From: Acidimicrobiia bacterium
Lineage (GTDB): Bacteria; Actinomycetota; Acidimicrobiia; Spongiisociales; UBA11373
NCBI GenBank assembly: GCA_030584185.1
Contig: CP129495.1
Location: 1,205,628 to 1,269,627, forward strand
Direction of reading: 5' to 3'
Length of the DNA stretch: 64,000 bases
The notes beneath the pieces are model-generated. The model made no database searches. It was not told the DNA's origin and saw only the letters and a program-made list of their open reading frames with translations. Position numbers and translations under genes: made by a program. This document shows positions 26,168 to 34,364 of this stretch, piece by piece. Each line of letters starts with the position of its first letter. The first letter of the stretch is position 1.

Positions 26168-27700
26168 ATGTCCGTGCGCGCGTCGATCCGGCCGAGGGGT
26201 TTGCTCCTTGCGCTGCTCGTCGTGTTGGTGACCGCCCTGGTGGGGACTCTGTATCGGGTGGCGGTCGCAGATGCACCTGATCCTCAGGCCGCCGAGGTGG
26301 CTTACATCGCCACCGGGACGAACTTCCCCGACGCCCTCGGTGCCGGCCCTGCGGCTGCACTTGGCAACGGCCCGATCCTGCTGGTCCAAACCGACTCGGT
26401 GCCGTCGCAGACCACAACCGAGCTGAACCGGCTGAAGCCCAGGCTGATCGTGATAGTCGGGGGCACGGCGGTGGTCTCGACGACGGTGGAGAACACGCTG
26501 AAGGGCCTGTCGTTCGGTCCGACCGTGATCCGGGTTTCGGGATCGAACCGGTATGCGACTGCGGCTGCCATCTCCGAGTCGGCGTTTCCGTGCGCCGACG
26601 GCGACGTGATGGCTGGACGAGACCGCACCGGTGTGGTGTGCCGCCCGGCGTTGTCGGGGATGTGGAACACCCAGAAGGTCGTCGAGACAGGGTTCGTCGG
26701 CTACGACACCTCGCTTGCGCTGGACGCCTTCGGCAATCCGGCGATCTCCTACTACGACGGCACCGCCACGGACCTGATGCTGGTCAGGTGTTCGGATCCG
26801 GCCTGCGCCGGGTCCAAGACGATCACCACCGTTGACCCGAATCTCTCGAACGGTCGCTACTCGTCGCTGGTGCTGGACTCCTCGGGCTTCCCGGTGATCT
26901 CCTACCACGACGCCAGCAGCGGCTACCTGAAGCTGGCACGCTGCTCGAATCTCACCTGCACCGCCAAGACGCTGACCACGGTGGATGCGTCGTTCTCCGT
27001 CGGCAGCCACACCTCGCTTGCCCTGGACTCGTCCGGGTTCCCGGTGATCTCCTACCACGACGCCGACGGCATGGATCTGAAACTGGCCCGCTGCTCGAAT
27101 GCCACGTGCAGTTCCGCGACGCTCGTGAGCGTGGACAGCGGATTGGCCGAGGTCGGCTGGTTCACGTCGCTGGTCCTGGACTCGTCGGGGTTCCCGGTGA
27201 TCTCCTACTACGACATGACCAACACGGCTCTGAAACTGGCCCGCTGTTCGGATGCCACCTGCACCGCGAGGACGCTCACGACGGTGGACTCGGGAGTCGA
27301 TGTCGGCTTCGAGTCGTCGGTCGCCCTGGACACGTCGGGGTTTCCGGTGATCTCCTACCACGACGGGACCAACGGAGATCTGAAGCTGGCACGGTGCACC
27401 AACTCGGCATGCACCACGAACACGCTGACCGTCGTGGACTCGACCGGCACGGTCGGGCGCATGTCCTCCCTGGTACTCGACAGGTCGGGCTTCCCGGTGA
27501 TCTCCTACTACGACGGCAGTAACGAGGACTTGAAGGTGGCCCGCTGCTCCAACGCCACCTGCACGGCCAAGACCGTCGTCACGGTGGACTCGACCGGAAA
27601 TGTCGGCATGAACACATCACTGGCCCTGGACCCGACCGGCAACCCGGTGATCTCCTATTGGGACGTGACCAACAACGACCTGAAGCTGGCCTCGTTCTGA
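26168..27700 (+). CDS. CWB2 plus seven-repeat secreted protein, array gene 3
   Basis: 510 residues, colinear with gene 1 without an indel (every position offset by 3322 bp). From about residue 35 to residue 465 the two differ by few residues and very few bases, while signal peptide and last repeat differ. Features are as in gene 1: signal peptide ending VAVADA, CWB2 domain with [13 protein letters not shown], seven repeats with Cys-x4-Cys, end at DLKLASF. ATG 26168 has acaggaggcagtg before it. The near-identity suggests recent duplication or gene conversion. Binding partner unknown. Confidence 0.75.
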   Translation: MSVRASIRPRGLLLALLVVLVTALVGTLYRVAVADAPDPQAAEVAYIATGTNFPDALGAGPAAALGNGPILLVQTDSVPSQTTTELNRLKPRLIVIVGGTAVVSTTVENTLKGLSFGPTVIRVSGSNRYATAAAISESAFPCADGDVMAGRDRTGVVCRPALSGMWNTQKVVETGFVGYDTSLALDAFGNPAISYYDGTATDLMLVRCSDPACAGSKTITTVDPNLSNGRYSSLVLDSSGFPVISYHDASSGYLKLARCSNLTCTAKTLTTVDASFSVGSHTSLALDSSGFPVISYHDADGMDLKLARCSNATCSSATLVSVDSGLAEVGWFTSLVLDSSGFPVISYYDMTNTALKLARCSDATCTARTLTTVDSGVDVGFESSVALDTSGFPVISYHDGTNGDLKLARCTNSACTTNTLTVVDSTGTVGRMSSLVLDRSGFPVISYYDGSNEDLKVARCSNATCTAKTVVTVDSTGNVGMNTSLALDPTGNPVISYWDVTNNDLKLASF

Positions 27701-27709
27701 GTGCTCGGT

Positions 27710-27749
27710 GAGCGGGGGTGGGGCCGGACGGACCGGCCCTGCCCCGCTC
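27710..27749 (+). terminator. Terminator hairpin after array gene 3
   Basis: GAGCGGGG and GGGGCCGG pair with CCGGCCC and GCCCCGCTC around loop acgga, with a small internal mismatch, starting 10 bp after the stop. Confidence 0.6.
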
Positions 27750-27795
27750 AGGTCTCCTGGGGGTCATCACGCCGACCGGGCCGTGCCCGACGGCC

Positions 27796-27801
27796 TAGTC
27801 T
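27796..27801 (+). promoter_or_regulatory. -10 box TAGTCT of array gene 4
   Basis: TAGTCT is 51 nt before the ATG at 27847, the same spacing as for array genes 2 and 3. Confidence 0.4.
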
Positions 27802-27846
27802 CCGCCGTCGAGATGACCCGATCCCGGGTCGAGACAGGAGGCTGCG

Positions 27847-29370
27847 ATGCCCGCGCGCGTGTCGATCCGGCAGACGGGCCCGGTTCTCGTCCTGGCGGTG
27901 GTGGTGGTGACGGCTCTGGTCGGGTTGCTGTACCGGGTGGCGGTGGCGGATTCGCCGGATCCCCGCGGCGCCGAGGTGGCTTACATCGCCACCGGGACCA
28001 ACTTCCCCGACGCGCTGGGTGCGGGCCCTGTGGCTGCACTTGGCAACGGCCCGATCCTGCTGGTCCAAACCGACTCGGTGCCGTCGCAGACCACAACCGA
28101 GCTGAACCGGCTCGAGCCCAGGCTGATCGTGATCGTCGGGGGCACGGCGGTGGTATCGACGACGGTGGAGAACACGCTGAAGGCCCTGTCGTTCGGTCCG
28201 ACCGTGATCCGGGTGTCGGGTTCGAACCGGTATGCGACCGCGGCTGCGATCTCGCAGCAGGCGTTTCCGTGTGCCGATGGTGAGGTGATGGCGGGACGAG
28301 ACCGCAGCGGTGTGGTGTGCCGCCCGGCGTTGTCGGGGATGTGGAACACCCAGACGGTCGACTCGACCGGGACCGTCGGCTGGTACCCGTCGCTGGCTCT
28401 GGACGCCTTCGGCAACCCGGTGATCGCCTACTACGACGCCACCAACCATGATCTCGAGCTGGCCCGCTGTCATGATGCCGGCTGCACTGGCAAGACGCTC
28501 ACGACTGTTGATTCGTCCGGCTTCGTCGGGAAATACCCGTCACTGGCGTTGGACGGGTCCGGGTTCCCGGTGATCTCCTACCACGACGAAAGCAACGGCG
28601 ATCTGAAGCTGGCCCGGTGCTCGAACCTCAATTGCACCAGCAAGACGCTCACGACGGTGGACCCCGACCACGCGGGCTGGTTCACGTCGCTGGTGTTGAA
28701 CGCATCCGGAAACGCGGTGATCTCCTACTTCGACTACACCAGCACGGACCTGAAGCTTGCCCGCTGCGAGGACGCCAACTGCACCACCAGCACACGGACC
28801 ACGGTCGACACGACCGACAACGTCGGCTGGTACACGTCGCTGGTGTTGGACGCGGCCGGGCTCCCGGTGATCTCCTACCTCGACGCCGCGTTCGGGAGCC
28901 TGGAGCTGGCCCGCTGCTCCAACGCGACCTGCACGACAAAGACGCTCACCACCGTGGATGCTGCCGCCGGCCTCGGCTCCTACACATCGCTGGCGCTGGA
29001 TGCATCGGGCTTCCCGGTGATCTCCTACTACGACGCCATAGAGGCCGACCTGATGGTGGCCCGCTGCTCCAACGCGACCTGCACGACCAAGACGCTCACC
29101 ACGGTGGACTCGGCCGGCACCGTCGGCTTCGAATCGTCTCTGGTGCTCGACCCCACCGGGAACCCGTTGATCTCCTACTACGACCTCACCAACCAGGATC
29201 TGAAGCTGGTGCGATGCTCGAACGCGACCTGCACGTCCAGGAAGATCGTCACGGCCGACTCGACCGGTGACGTCGGCTGGTACACCTCGCTGGTGCTCGA
29301 CCCTGGAGGCAACCCGGTCGTCGCCTACTACGACGGCAGCGGCCTCGACCTCCGGGTCGCCTCCTACTGA
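27847..29370 (+). CDS. CWB2 plus seven-repeat secreted protein, array gene 4
   Basis: 507 residues. Signal peptide ([22 protein letters not shown]), one CWB2 domain in which SESAF of genes 1-3 reads SQQAF (shared with gene 5), and seven repeats. The repeats differ from the other copies in their exposed positions ([33 protein letters not shown]), suggesting different binding surfaces on the same scaffold. The protein ends at DLRVASY. ATG 27847 follows acaggaggctgcg. It is preceded and followed by its own promoter-like and terminator-like sequences. Confidence 0.75.
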   Translation: MPARVSIRQTGPVLVLAVVVVTALVGLLYRVAVADSPDPRGAEVAYIATGTNFPDALGAGPVAALGNGPILLVQTDSVPSQTTTELNRLEPRLIVIVGGTAVVSTTVENTLKALSFGPTVIRVSGSNRYATAAAISQQAFPCADGEVMAGRDRSGVVCRPALSGMWNTQTVDSTGTVGWYPSLALDAFGNPVIAYYDATNHDLELARCHDAGCTGKTLTTVDSSGFVGKYPSLALDGSGFPVISYHDESNGDLKLARCSNLNCTSKTLTTVDPDHAGWFTSLVLNASGNAVISYFDYTSTDLKLARCEDANCTTSTRTTVDTTDNVGWYTSLVLDAAGLPVISYLDAAFGSLELARCSNATCTTKTLTTVDAAAGLGSYTSLALDASGFPVISYYDAIEADLMVARCSNATCTTKTLTTVDSAGTVGFESSLVLDPTGNPLISYYDLTNQDLKLVRCSNATCTSRKIVTADSTGDVGWYTSLVLDPGGNPVVAYYDGSGLDLRVASY

Positions 29371-29383
29371 GCGCCCGGTGAGC

Positions 29384-29416
29384 GGGGGTGGGGTCGGACG
29401 GGCCGGCTCCACCCCT
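29384..29416 (+). terminator. Terminator hairpin after array gene 4
   Basis: GGGGTGGGGTCGG pairs imperfectly with CCGGCTCCACCCC around acggg, 14 bp after the stop. Confidence 0.55.
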
Positions 29417-29451
29417 TGGGGGTTGTGGCGACGCGACGGGTTCTGGTTGCG

Positions 29452-29457
29452 TAGCCT
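29452..29457 (+). promoter_or_regulatory. -10 box TAGCCT of array gene 5
   Basis: The sequence gcgtagcctgccgggac and its surroundings repeat the promoter region of array gene 1. Confidence 0.5.
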
Positions 29458-29491
29458 GCCGGGACGCACAGGGGCGCACTCACAGGGAGGG

Positions 29492-29509
29492 GGCAGTCAG
29501 GAGACTGCC
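29492..29509 (+). promoter_or_regulatory. Hairpin carrying the Shine-Dalgarno sequence next to the start of array gene 5
   Basis: Identical to that of array gene 1: GGCAGTC, AGGA loop, GACTGCC, directly before the ATG at 29510, with gggaggg just upstream. Confidence 0.6.
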
Positions 29510-31063
29510 ATGTCAGCTCGTTCGTCCATCCGGCCGATGGCGCCGGTTCGTGTCCTGCTCGTGGTGTTGATGATCCTGGTGGGGTTTGGGGTGGCGGGTG
29601 CGGATTCGCCGGATCCCCGTGGCGCCGACGTGGCTTACATCGCCACCGGGACCAACTTCCCAGACGCCCTGGGTGCGGGCCCTGCGGCTGCTTTGGGCAG
29701 CGGGCCGATCCTGCTGGTCCAAACCGACTCGGTGCCGTCGCAGACCACAACCGAGCTGAACCGGCTCGAGCCCAGGCTGATCGTGATCGTCGGGGGCACG
29801 GCAGCGGTCTCGACGACGGTGGAGAACACGCTGAAGGGCCTGTCGTTCGGTCCGACCGTGATCCGGGTGTCGGGTTCGAACCGGTATGCGACTGCGGCTG
29901 CGATCTCGCAGCAGGCGTTTCCGTGCGCCGAGGGTGAGGTGATGGCGGGACGCGACCGCCAGGGTGTGGTGTGTCGTCCGGAGCTGTCGGGGAACTGGAG
30001 CACCCAGGAGGTCGACTCGACCGGGACCGTCGGCGCTTACACGTCGATCGCTCTGGACGCCTTCGGCAACCCGGTGATCTCCTATCACGACTCCACCAAC
30101 ACGTCGTTGAAGCTGGCGCACTGTGACGACCCGGCGTGTTCGGGTGGTGGCGAGTCGATCGTCACCGTGGACAACACCGCCAATCTCGGCTACTACACGT
30201 CGCTGGCTTTGGATTCTTCTGGGTACCCGGTGATCGCCTACTACGACGCCACCAACACTTCGTTGAAGCTGGCACACTGCAACGACCCGAACTGTTCGAG
30301 TGGTGGCGAGTCGATCGTCACCGTGGACAACACCGCCAATCTCGGCTGGTACACGTCGCTGGTGCTCGACTCCTCCGGGAACCCGGTGATCGCCTACCAC
30401 GACGTCACCAGCGCCTCGTTGAAGCTGGCGCACTGTGACGATGCGAACTGTTCGGGTGGCGGCGAGTCGATCGTCACCGTGGACAACACCGCCGATGTCG
30501 GCTACACCCCGTCGCTGGTTCTCGACGCCGCCGGGAACCCGGTGATCTCCTACTACGACTCCTCGAACTCCTCGTTGAAGCTGGCGCACTGCAACGACGC
30601 GAACTGTTCGAGTGGTGGCGATTCGCTCGTCACCGTGGACAACGATGCCGAGCTCGGCCGGTACACGTCGCTGGTGCTCGACTCCACCGGGTACCCGGTG
30701 ATCTCCTACTACGACAACGCCAACACCTCGTTGAAGCTGGCGCACTGCAACGACGCGAACTGTTCGAGTGGTGGCGATTCGATCGTCACGGTGGACAACA
30801 CCGCCGATGTCGGCTGGTACACGTCGCTGGTGCTCGATTCCGCCGGGAACCCGGTGATCTCCTACTACGACCTCACCAACTCGGCCCTGAAGGTGGCGCA
30901 GTGTGACGACGCGAACTGTTCGGGTGGTGGCGAGTCGATCGTCACCGTGGACAACACCGCCACCGTCGGCTGGGACTCGTCGCTGGTGCTCGACCCGGCC
31001 GGCAATCCGGTCGTCTCCTACTACGACGCCACCAACGGCGACCTGAATGTGACCTCGTTCTGA
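29510..31063 (+). CDS. CWB2 plus seven-repeat secreted protein, array gene 5
   Basis: 517 residues, the most homogenised repeats of the family. After a shortened signal peptide (VRVLLVVLMILVGFGVAGA) and the CWB2 domain come seven units, of which the inner ones are almost identical to each other: SLKLAHC-x4-C, then a Gly-rich turn (SGGGESIVTVDNTA). The inserted Gly/Ser turn makes units slightly longer than in genes 1-4. It ends at DLNVTSF. The near-identity of inner units at DNA level indicates recent repeat expansion or homogenisation within the gene. The longer frame from 29267 overlaps gene 4 and is not used; ATG 29510 has the hairpin Shine-Dalgarno sequence. Confidence 0.75.
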   Translation: MSARSSIRPMAPVRVLLVVLMILVGFGVAGADSPDPRGADVAYIATGTNFPDALGAGPAAALGSGPILLVQTDSVPSQTTTELNRLEPRLIVIVGGTAAVSTTVENTLKGLSFGPTVIRVSGSNRYATAAAISQQAFPCAEGEVMAGRDRQGVVCRPELSGNWSTQEVDSTGTVGAYTSIALDAFGNPVISYHDSTNTSLKLAHCDDPACSGGGESIVTVDNTANLGYYTSLALDSSGYPVIAYYDATNTSLKLAHCNDPNCSSGGESIVTVDNTANLGWYTSLVLDSSGNPVIAYHDVTSASLKLAHCDDANCSGGGESIVTVDNTADVGYTPSLVLDAAGNPVISYYDSSNSSLKLAHCNDANCSSGGDSLVTVDNDAELGRYTSLVLDSTGYPVISYYDNANTSLKLAHCNDANCSSGGDSIVTVDNTADVGWYTSLVLDSAGNPVISYYDLTNSALKVAQCDDANCSGGGESIVTVDNTATVGWDSSLVLDPAGNPVVSYYDATNGDLNVTSF

Positions 31064-31076
31064 GCGCCCGGTGAGA

Positions 31077-31110
31077 GGGGGTGGGGCCGGACGGACCGGC
31101 CCTGCCCCCC
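31077..31110 (+). terminator. Terminator hairpin after array gene 5
   Basis: GGGGGTGGGGCCGG pairs with CCGGCCCTGCCCCCC around loop acgga, about 14 bp past the stop codon. Confidence 0.6.
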
Positions 31111-31189
31111 GGAAGCCCCCACACATCTCGGGGAGGCCGCCCTCCCGAGCCGGCAACCGGTGTCATGTCGGGCCGCCACCGCGCCTTGC

Positions 31190-31400
31190 GGTGGGGACGC
31201 TCCCCGCCCAAGTCAACGGCGGCTTCGTGCACACCGACGCCACCACCGAGTTGCGCGACCATCGCTGGCGCGGATCGGAGATGGAGGTGCCGACTCCGGC
31301 CACACCGCACACCTGTGGCGCGAGCGGGACCTGATCGCAGCTTCCGTCGCCTAGGCGTTCCGCCGGCTCGGTCGCCTCGGTGATGCCCCGTTGCCGAAGA
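31190..31400 (+). pseudogene. Frameshifted remnant of an ABHD18-like hydrolase gene
   Basis: In one frame the stretch reads GGFVHTDATTELRDHRWRGS, matching DGFVPTAATQAIHHHWPGSK of the intact hydrolase encoded at 21635. After a frame change near 31290 it reads GHTAHLWRERDLIAASVA, matching GHASLLWRKRDLIAATIAEA. An in-frame TAG follows at 31352-31354, and beyond it homology continues (FRRLGRLGDAP against DRLDRLGGSPP). Only the C-terminal quarter is left and no start is seen. The rest of the 31064-31419 gap holds the array terminator and no other gene. Confidence 0.7.
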
Positions 31401-31407
31401 CGGCGGA

Positions 31408-31413
31408 TAGCCT
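31408..31413 (+). promoter_or_regulatory. -10 box TAGCCT for the LigD-type polymerase
   Basis: TAGCCT is 6 nt before the GTG at 31420, with no Shine-Dalgarno sequence. Confidence 0.5.
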
Positions 31414-31419
31414 GGGCGG

Positions 31420-32403
31420 GTGAGCGAGACCCGGGTCGAGGTGGCGGGGCGCACCGTGCGGGTTTCCAGCCCCGAGCGCGTGCTCTTCCCCGAGACCGGG
31501 ATCACCAAGCTCGATCTGGTGGGCCACTACCTCCGGTGTGCCCCCGGTGCCGTGCGAGGGGTGTGGCGGAGGCCGACCTCCCTGAAGCGCTGGCCAGGAG
31601 GAGCGTCACACGACTTCTTCTTCACCAAGCGGGCACCAGGGGCGATCACCCACTCCCACCCGGTCCGGTTCCCATCCGCTCGGTTCGGGGTGATGCCCTA
31701 CGTCGAGGACGCCACCGACATCGTGGAGCAGGTGCAGCTCGGGGTCATCGACCTGAACCCGTGGAACGTTCGCATCTCCGACCTCGACCATCCCGACGAG
31801 CTCCGGTTCGACCTAGACCCGACCCCGGGGTTCGGCTTCGAGCACTGCAGCGCAGTCGCCGGGGAACTCCGAGTCCTCCTCGAGGAGATTGGCCTGATCG
31901 GCTGGCCCAAGACCTCCGGATCGCGTGGCATCCACGTCTACGTGAGGATCGAGCCTCTCTGGGATCAGTTCCAGGTGAGGCGTGCCGGCCTTGCGTTGGC
32001 GAGGGAGTTGGAGCGACGCACCGACCTGGTCACCACGGCGTGGTGGAAGGAGGAGCGCTCCGGGGTGTTCATCGACTACAACCAGAACGGCCCGGACCGT
32101 ACCGTCGCCTCGGCGTACTCGGTGCGCCACACCGGCCTGGTGTCGACGCCGTTCGCATGGGGGGAACTGGACACGATCGACCCGACGGCGATGACCATTC
32201 CAGAGTTCGCCTCCCGATGGGAGGCTGTCGGCGACGTGACCGCCGGAATCGACGCGGCCTCCGGAGACCTCTCGCCGGTGATGCGGATGGTCGATGCCGA
32301 CGAGGATCGGGGCTTGGGGGACGCCCCCTGGCCACCTCACTTCCCGAAGATGCCCGGGGAGCCTATGCGCGTCCAGCCGAGCCGCCGTCGACCCGAGAAG
32401 TGA
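31420..32403 (+). CDS. Stand-alone LigD-type polymerase/primase domain protein
   Basis: 327 residues corresponding to the polymerase domain of LigD, an archaeo-eukaryotic primase-type enzyme that fills gaps during non-homologous end joining. The catalytic metal motif is RFDLDPTPG, with the third acidic residue expected near FIDYNQN. SGSRGIHVYV is the conserved Ser-His loop, and FFFTKRAPGAITH lies near the 5'-phosphate pocket. It lacks ligase and phosphoesterase domains; a ligase lies convergently on the other strand. No ku gene is in the window. It starts with GTG 31420 after a leaderless box. Confidence 0.9.
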   Translation: MSETRVEVAGRTVRVSSPERVLFPETGITKLDLVGHYLRCAPGAVRGVWRRPTSLKRWPGGASHDFFFTKRAPGAITHSHPVRFPSARFGVMPYVEDATDIVEQVQLGVIDLNPWNVRISDLDHPDELRFDLDPTPGFGFEHCSAVAGELRVLLEEIGLIGWPKTSGSRGIHVYVRIEPLWDQFQVRRAGLALARELERRTDLVTTAWWKEERSGVFIDYNQNGPDRTVASAYSVRHTGLVSTPFAWGELDTIDPTAMTIPEFASRWEAVGDVTAGIDAASGDLSPVMRMVDADEDRGLGDAPWPPHFPKMPGEPMRVQPSRRRPEK

Positions 32404-32460
32404 GCCACCAACCTGGTGGAAGCAACGGACCACCGGGGCAAGACGCAGCGTAGGTCTGGC

Positions 32461-33260
32461 GACATGCCCTCACCCGGGAGGTGACCCGAAGGGCCGGAGG
32501 GGGCACAGACGCGACACGGCTCATGGCAGGCTCGGGTATGGACCGCCGTTGCTTCTGCCCCCCTCCCGGCTTCGCCGGACTCCCCCCTACGGGGGGAGAA
32601 AACACCGGGCAGGAGGGACGACATGCCCTCCCCGGGCGGTGGCCCGAAGGGCCGAAGGGGGCACAGACGCGACCAGGCATGTGCCGCGTTCCCTCCCCCG
32701 CAGGGGGAGGTGGCCCGAAGGGCCGAAGGGGGCACAGACGCGACCAGGCATGTGCCGCGTTGCCTCCCCCGCAGGGGGAGGTGGCCCGAAGGGCCGAAGG
32801 GGGCACAGACGCGACCAGGCATGTGCCGCGTTGCCTCCCCCGAAGGGGGAGGTGGCCCGGAGGGCCGGAGGGGGCACAGGCGCGACACGGCATGTGCCGC
32901 GTTGCCTCCCCCGAAGGGGGAGGTGGCCCGGAGGGCCGGAGGGGGCACAGGCGCGACACGGCTCATGGCAGGCTCGGGTATGGACCGCCGTTGCTTCTGC
33001 CCCCTCCCGGCTTCGCCGGACTCCCCCCTACGGGGGGAGGAAACACCGGCCCGGGAGGTCGACATGCCCTCCTCGGGAGGTGACCCGAAGGGCCGAAAGG
33101 GGCACAGACGCGACCAGGCATGCGCCGCGTTCCCTCCCCCGCAGGGGGAGGTGGCCCGAAGGGCCGAAGGGGGCAACCCGCGACACGGCTCATGGCAGGC
33201 TCGGGTATGGACCGCCGTTGCTTCTGCCCCCTCCCGGCTTCGCCGGACTCCCCCCTATGA
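32461..33260. repeat. Array of palindromic repeats with 71-bp period
   Basis: Type A units contain a cctcccccgaagggggagg hairpin, then a ggcccgaagggcc hairpin, then gagggggca and a linker with gcgaccaggcatgtgccgcg. Their ggcccg motifs start at 32483, 32641, 32712, 32783, 32854, 32925, 33082 and 33153; adjacent ones are exactly 71 bp apart. Three type B units (starting near 32519, 32961 and 33189) carry related hairpins in inverted orientation after ctcatggcaggctcgggtat. The array fills the 32404-33281 gap; open frames across it are repeat artefacts. The remaining flanks show nothing recognisable. Confidence 0.85.
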
Positions 33261-33281
33261 GGCAAGGGAGGAAGACGGCGC

Positions 33282-34301
33282 TCAGGCCCCCACCACCGCC
33301 GAGAATCCCAGGCCAGACGGACGCTGCAACTGTTCCATGGTGCAGTCCCTTGCCTCCTTGTCGGGTCGCCAGCGCTCGAACCTGGTGGCGTGCCGGAAGC
33401 GGCCCCCTGTCAGCTGGTCGTATGAGACCTCGACGACCAGCTCCGGTCGGACCGGCACCCACGAAAGGTCCTTGTCCCCGCTCCACCTGCTCTCGGCGCC
33501 AGGCCGCCGCACCGCACCGTCGGGACCGAACGCGTCGGCGGCAACCATCCCCTCGAGCCGCTCCATGATCGCCACCCGATCGCTCGCCGGGAACCCGGAG
33601 CAATGTCCGATGAAGTGCAACCCGGCCCCGGCGTACAGACCGAGCAGGATCGAGCCCACGCCCGTACCGACGGTGTGGAGGCGATAGCCGCCGACCACGC
33701 AGTCCACGGTTCGCCGATGCTTCACCTTCACCATCGCCCGCTCACCCTCCCGGTAAGGAGCGTCGATCGCCTTGGCCACGATCCCGTCGCAGCCCGACGC
33801 CTCAAGCTCGTCGAACCAGCGCTCGGCGACGGTGCGGTCAACGGTGGAAGGCGTCAGGTGCCACCTACCTGGCATGGGGAACAAGGATTCGAGCTCCGCC
33901 CTGCGGCGCGTGAACGGCTCGCCCCTCAGGTCCTCGCCCCCCACCGCCAGCAGGTCGAAGGCGACCAGGTCCGCTGGGGTCTCCAGTGACAGCCTCTCGA
34001 TCCGCGACGTCGCCGGATGGATCCGGTTCTGGAGGCCATCGAAGTCGAGTCGGTCGCCCTTGACCACCACTACCTCACCGTCGACCACGGTGCCGGCAGG
34101 CAGACCCTCGAGCGACGGCCCCAACTCCGGGAAGTAGCGGAGCAGCGGCTTGTGGTTGCGGGAGTCGAGGCGCACCGGCACGCTCCAGGCGATCGCCCTG
34201 AAGCCGTCCCACTTGGGCTCATATGCCCAGTCGCCTTCCGGGATGGCATCCCGGGTGCGAGCCTCCACCGGGGTGATCGGCGGCAGAAACGGGTGTGCCA
34301 T
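33282..34301 (-). CDS. ATP-dependent DNA ligase (LigC/LigD ligase-domain type)
   Basis: 339 residues. Ligase motif I is EPKWDGFRA with the adenylated Lys. Motif III-like VAFDLLAV, motif IV DGIVAK and motif V VKVKHRRTVD follow, with an OB-fold C-terminal domain to about residue 320. It seals nicks using ATP, probably with the polymerase encoded convergently at 31420 in a split form of LigD. The length suits stand-alone LigC. The ATG at 34301 is 6 nt from TAGCCT on the minus strand. Confidence 0.92.
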   Translation of the reverse strand: MAHPFLPPITPVEARTRDAIPEGDWAYEPKWDGFRAIAWSVPVRLDSRNHKPLLRYFPELGPSLEGLPAGTVVDGEVVVVKGDRLDFDGLQNRIHPATSRIERLSLETPADLVAFDLLAVGGEDLRGEPFTRRRAELESLFPMPGRWHLTPSTVDRTVAERWFDELEASGCDGIVAKAIDAPYREGERAMVKVKHRRTVDCVVGGYRLHTVGTGVGSILLGLYAGAGLHFIGHCSGFPASDRVAIMERLEGMVAADAFGPDGAVRRPGAESRWSGDKDLSWVPVRPELVVEVSYDQLTGGRFRHATRFERWRPDKEARDCTMEQLQRPSGLGFSAVVGA

Positions 34302-34307
34302 GGAATG

Positions 34308-34313
34308 AGGCTA
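34308..34313 (-). promoter_or_regulatory. -10 box TAGCCT for the DNA ligase
   Basis: TAGCCT on the minus strand is 6 nt before the ATG at 34301, leaderless layout. Confidence 0.5.
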
Positions 34314-34364
34314 TGCCCACGACCGTCGCAAGCGATGGGTGATCGTGGCGGCGCCTCCGTCCGC

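Noticed and set aside
32461-33260. CRISPR array
   Set aside because: The period is regular, but the linkers between palindromes are almost identical rather than unique spacers, and no cas gene is near.
32294-33687. Several long open reading frames across the repeat region
   Set aside because: They are made of repeated palindromic DNA, read through in several frames on both strands with the same low-complexity products, and overlap real gene ends.
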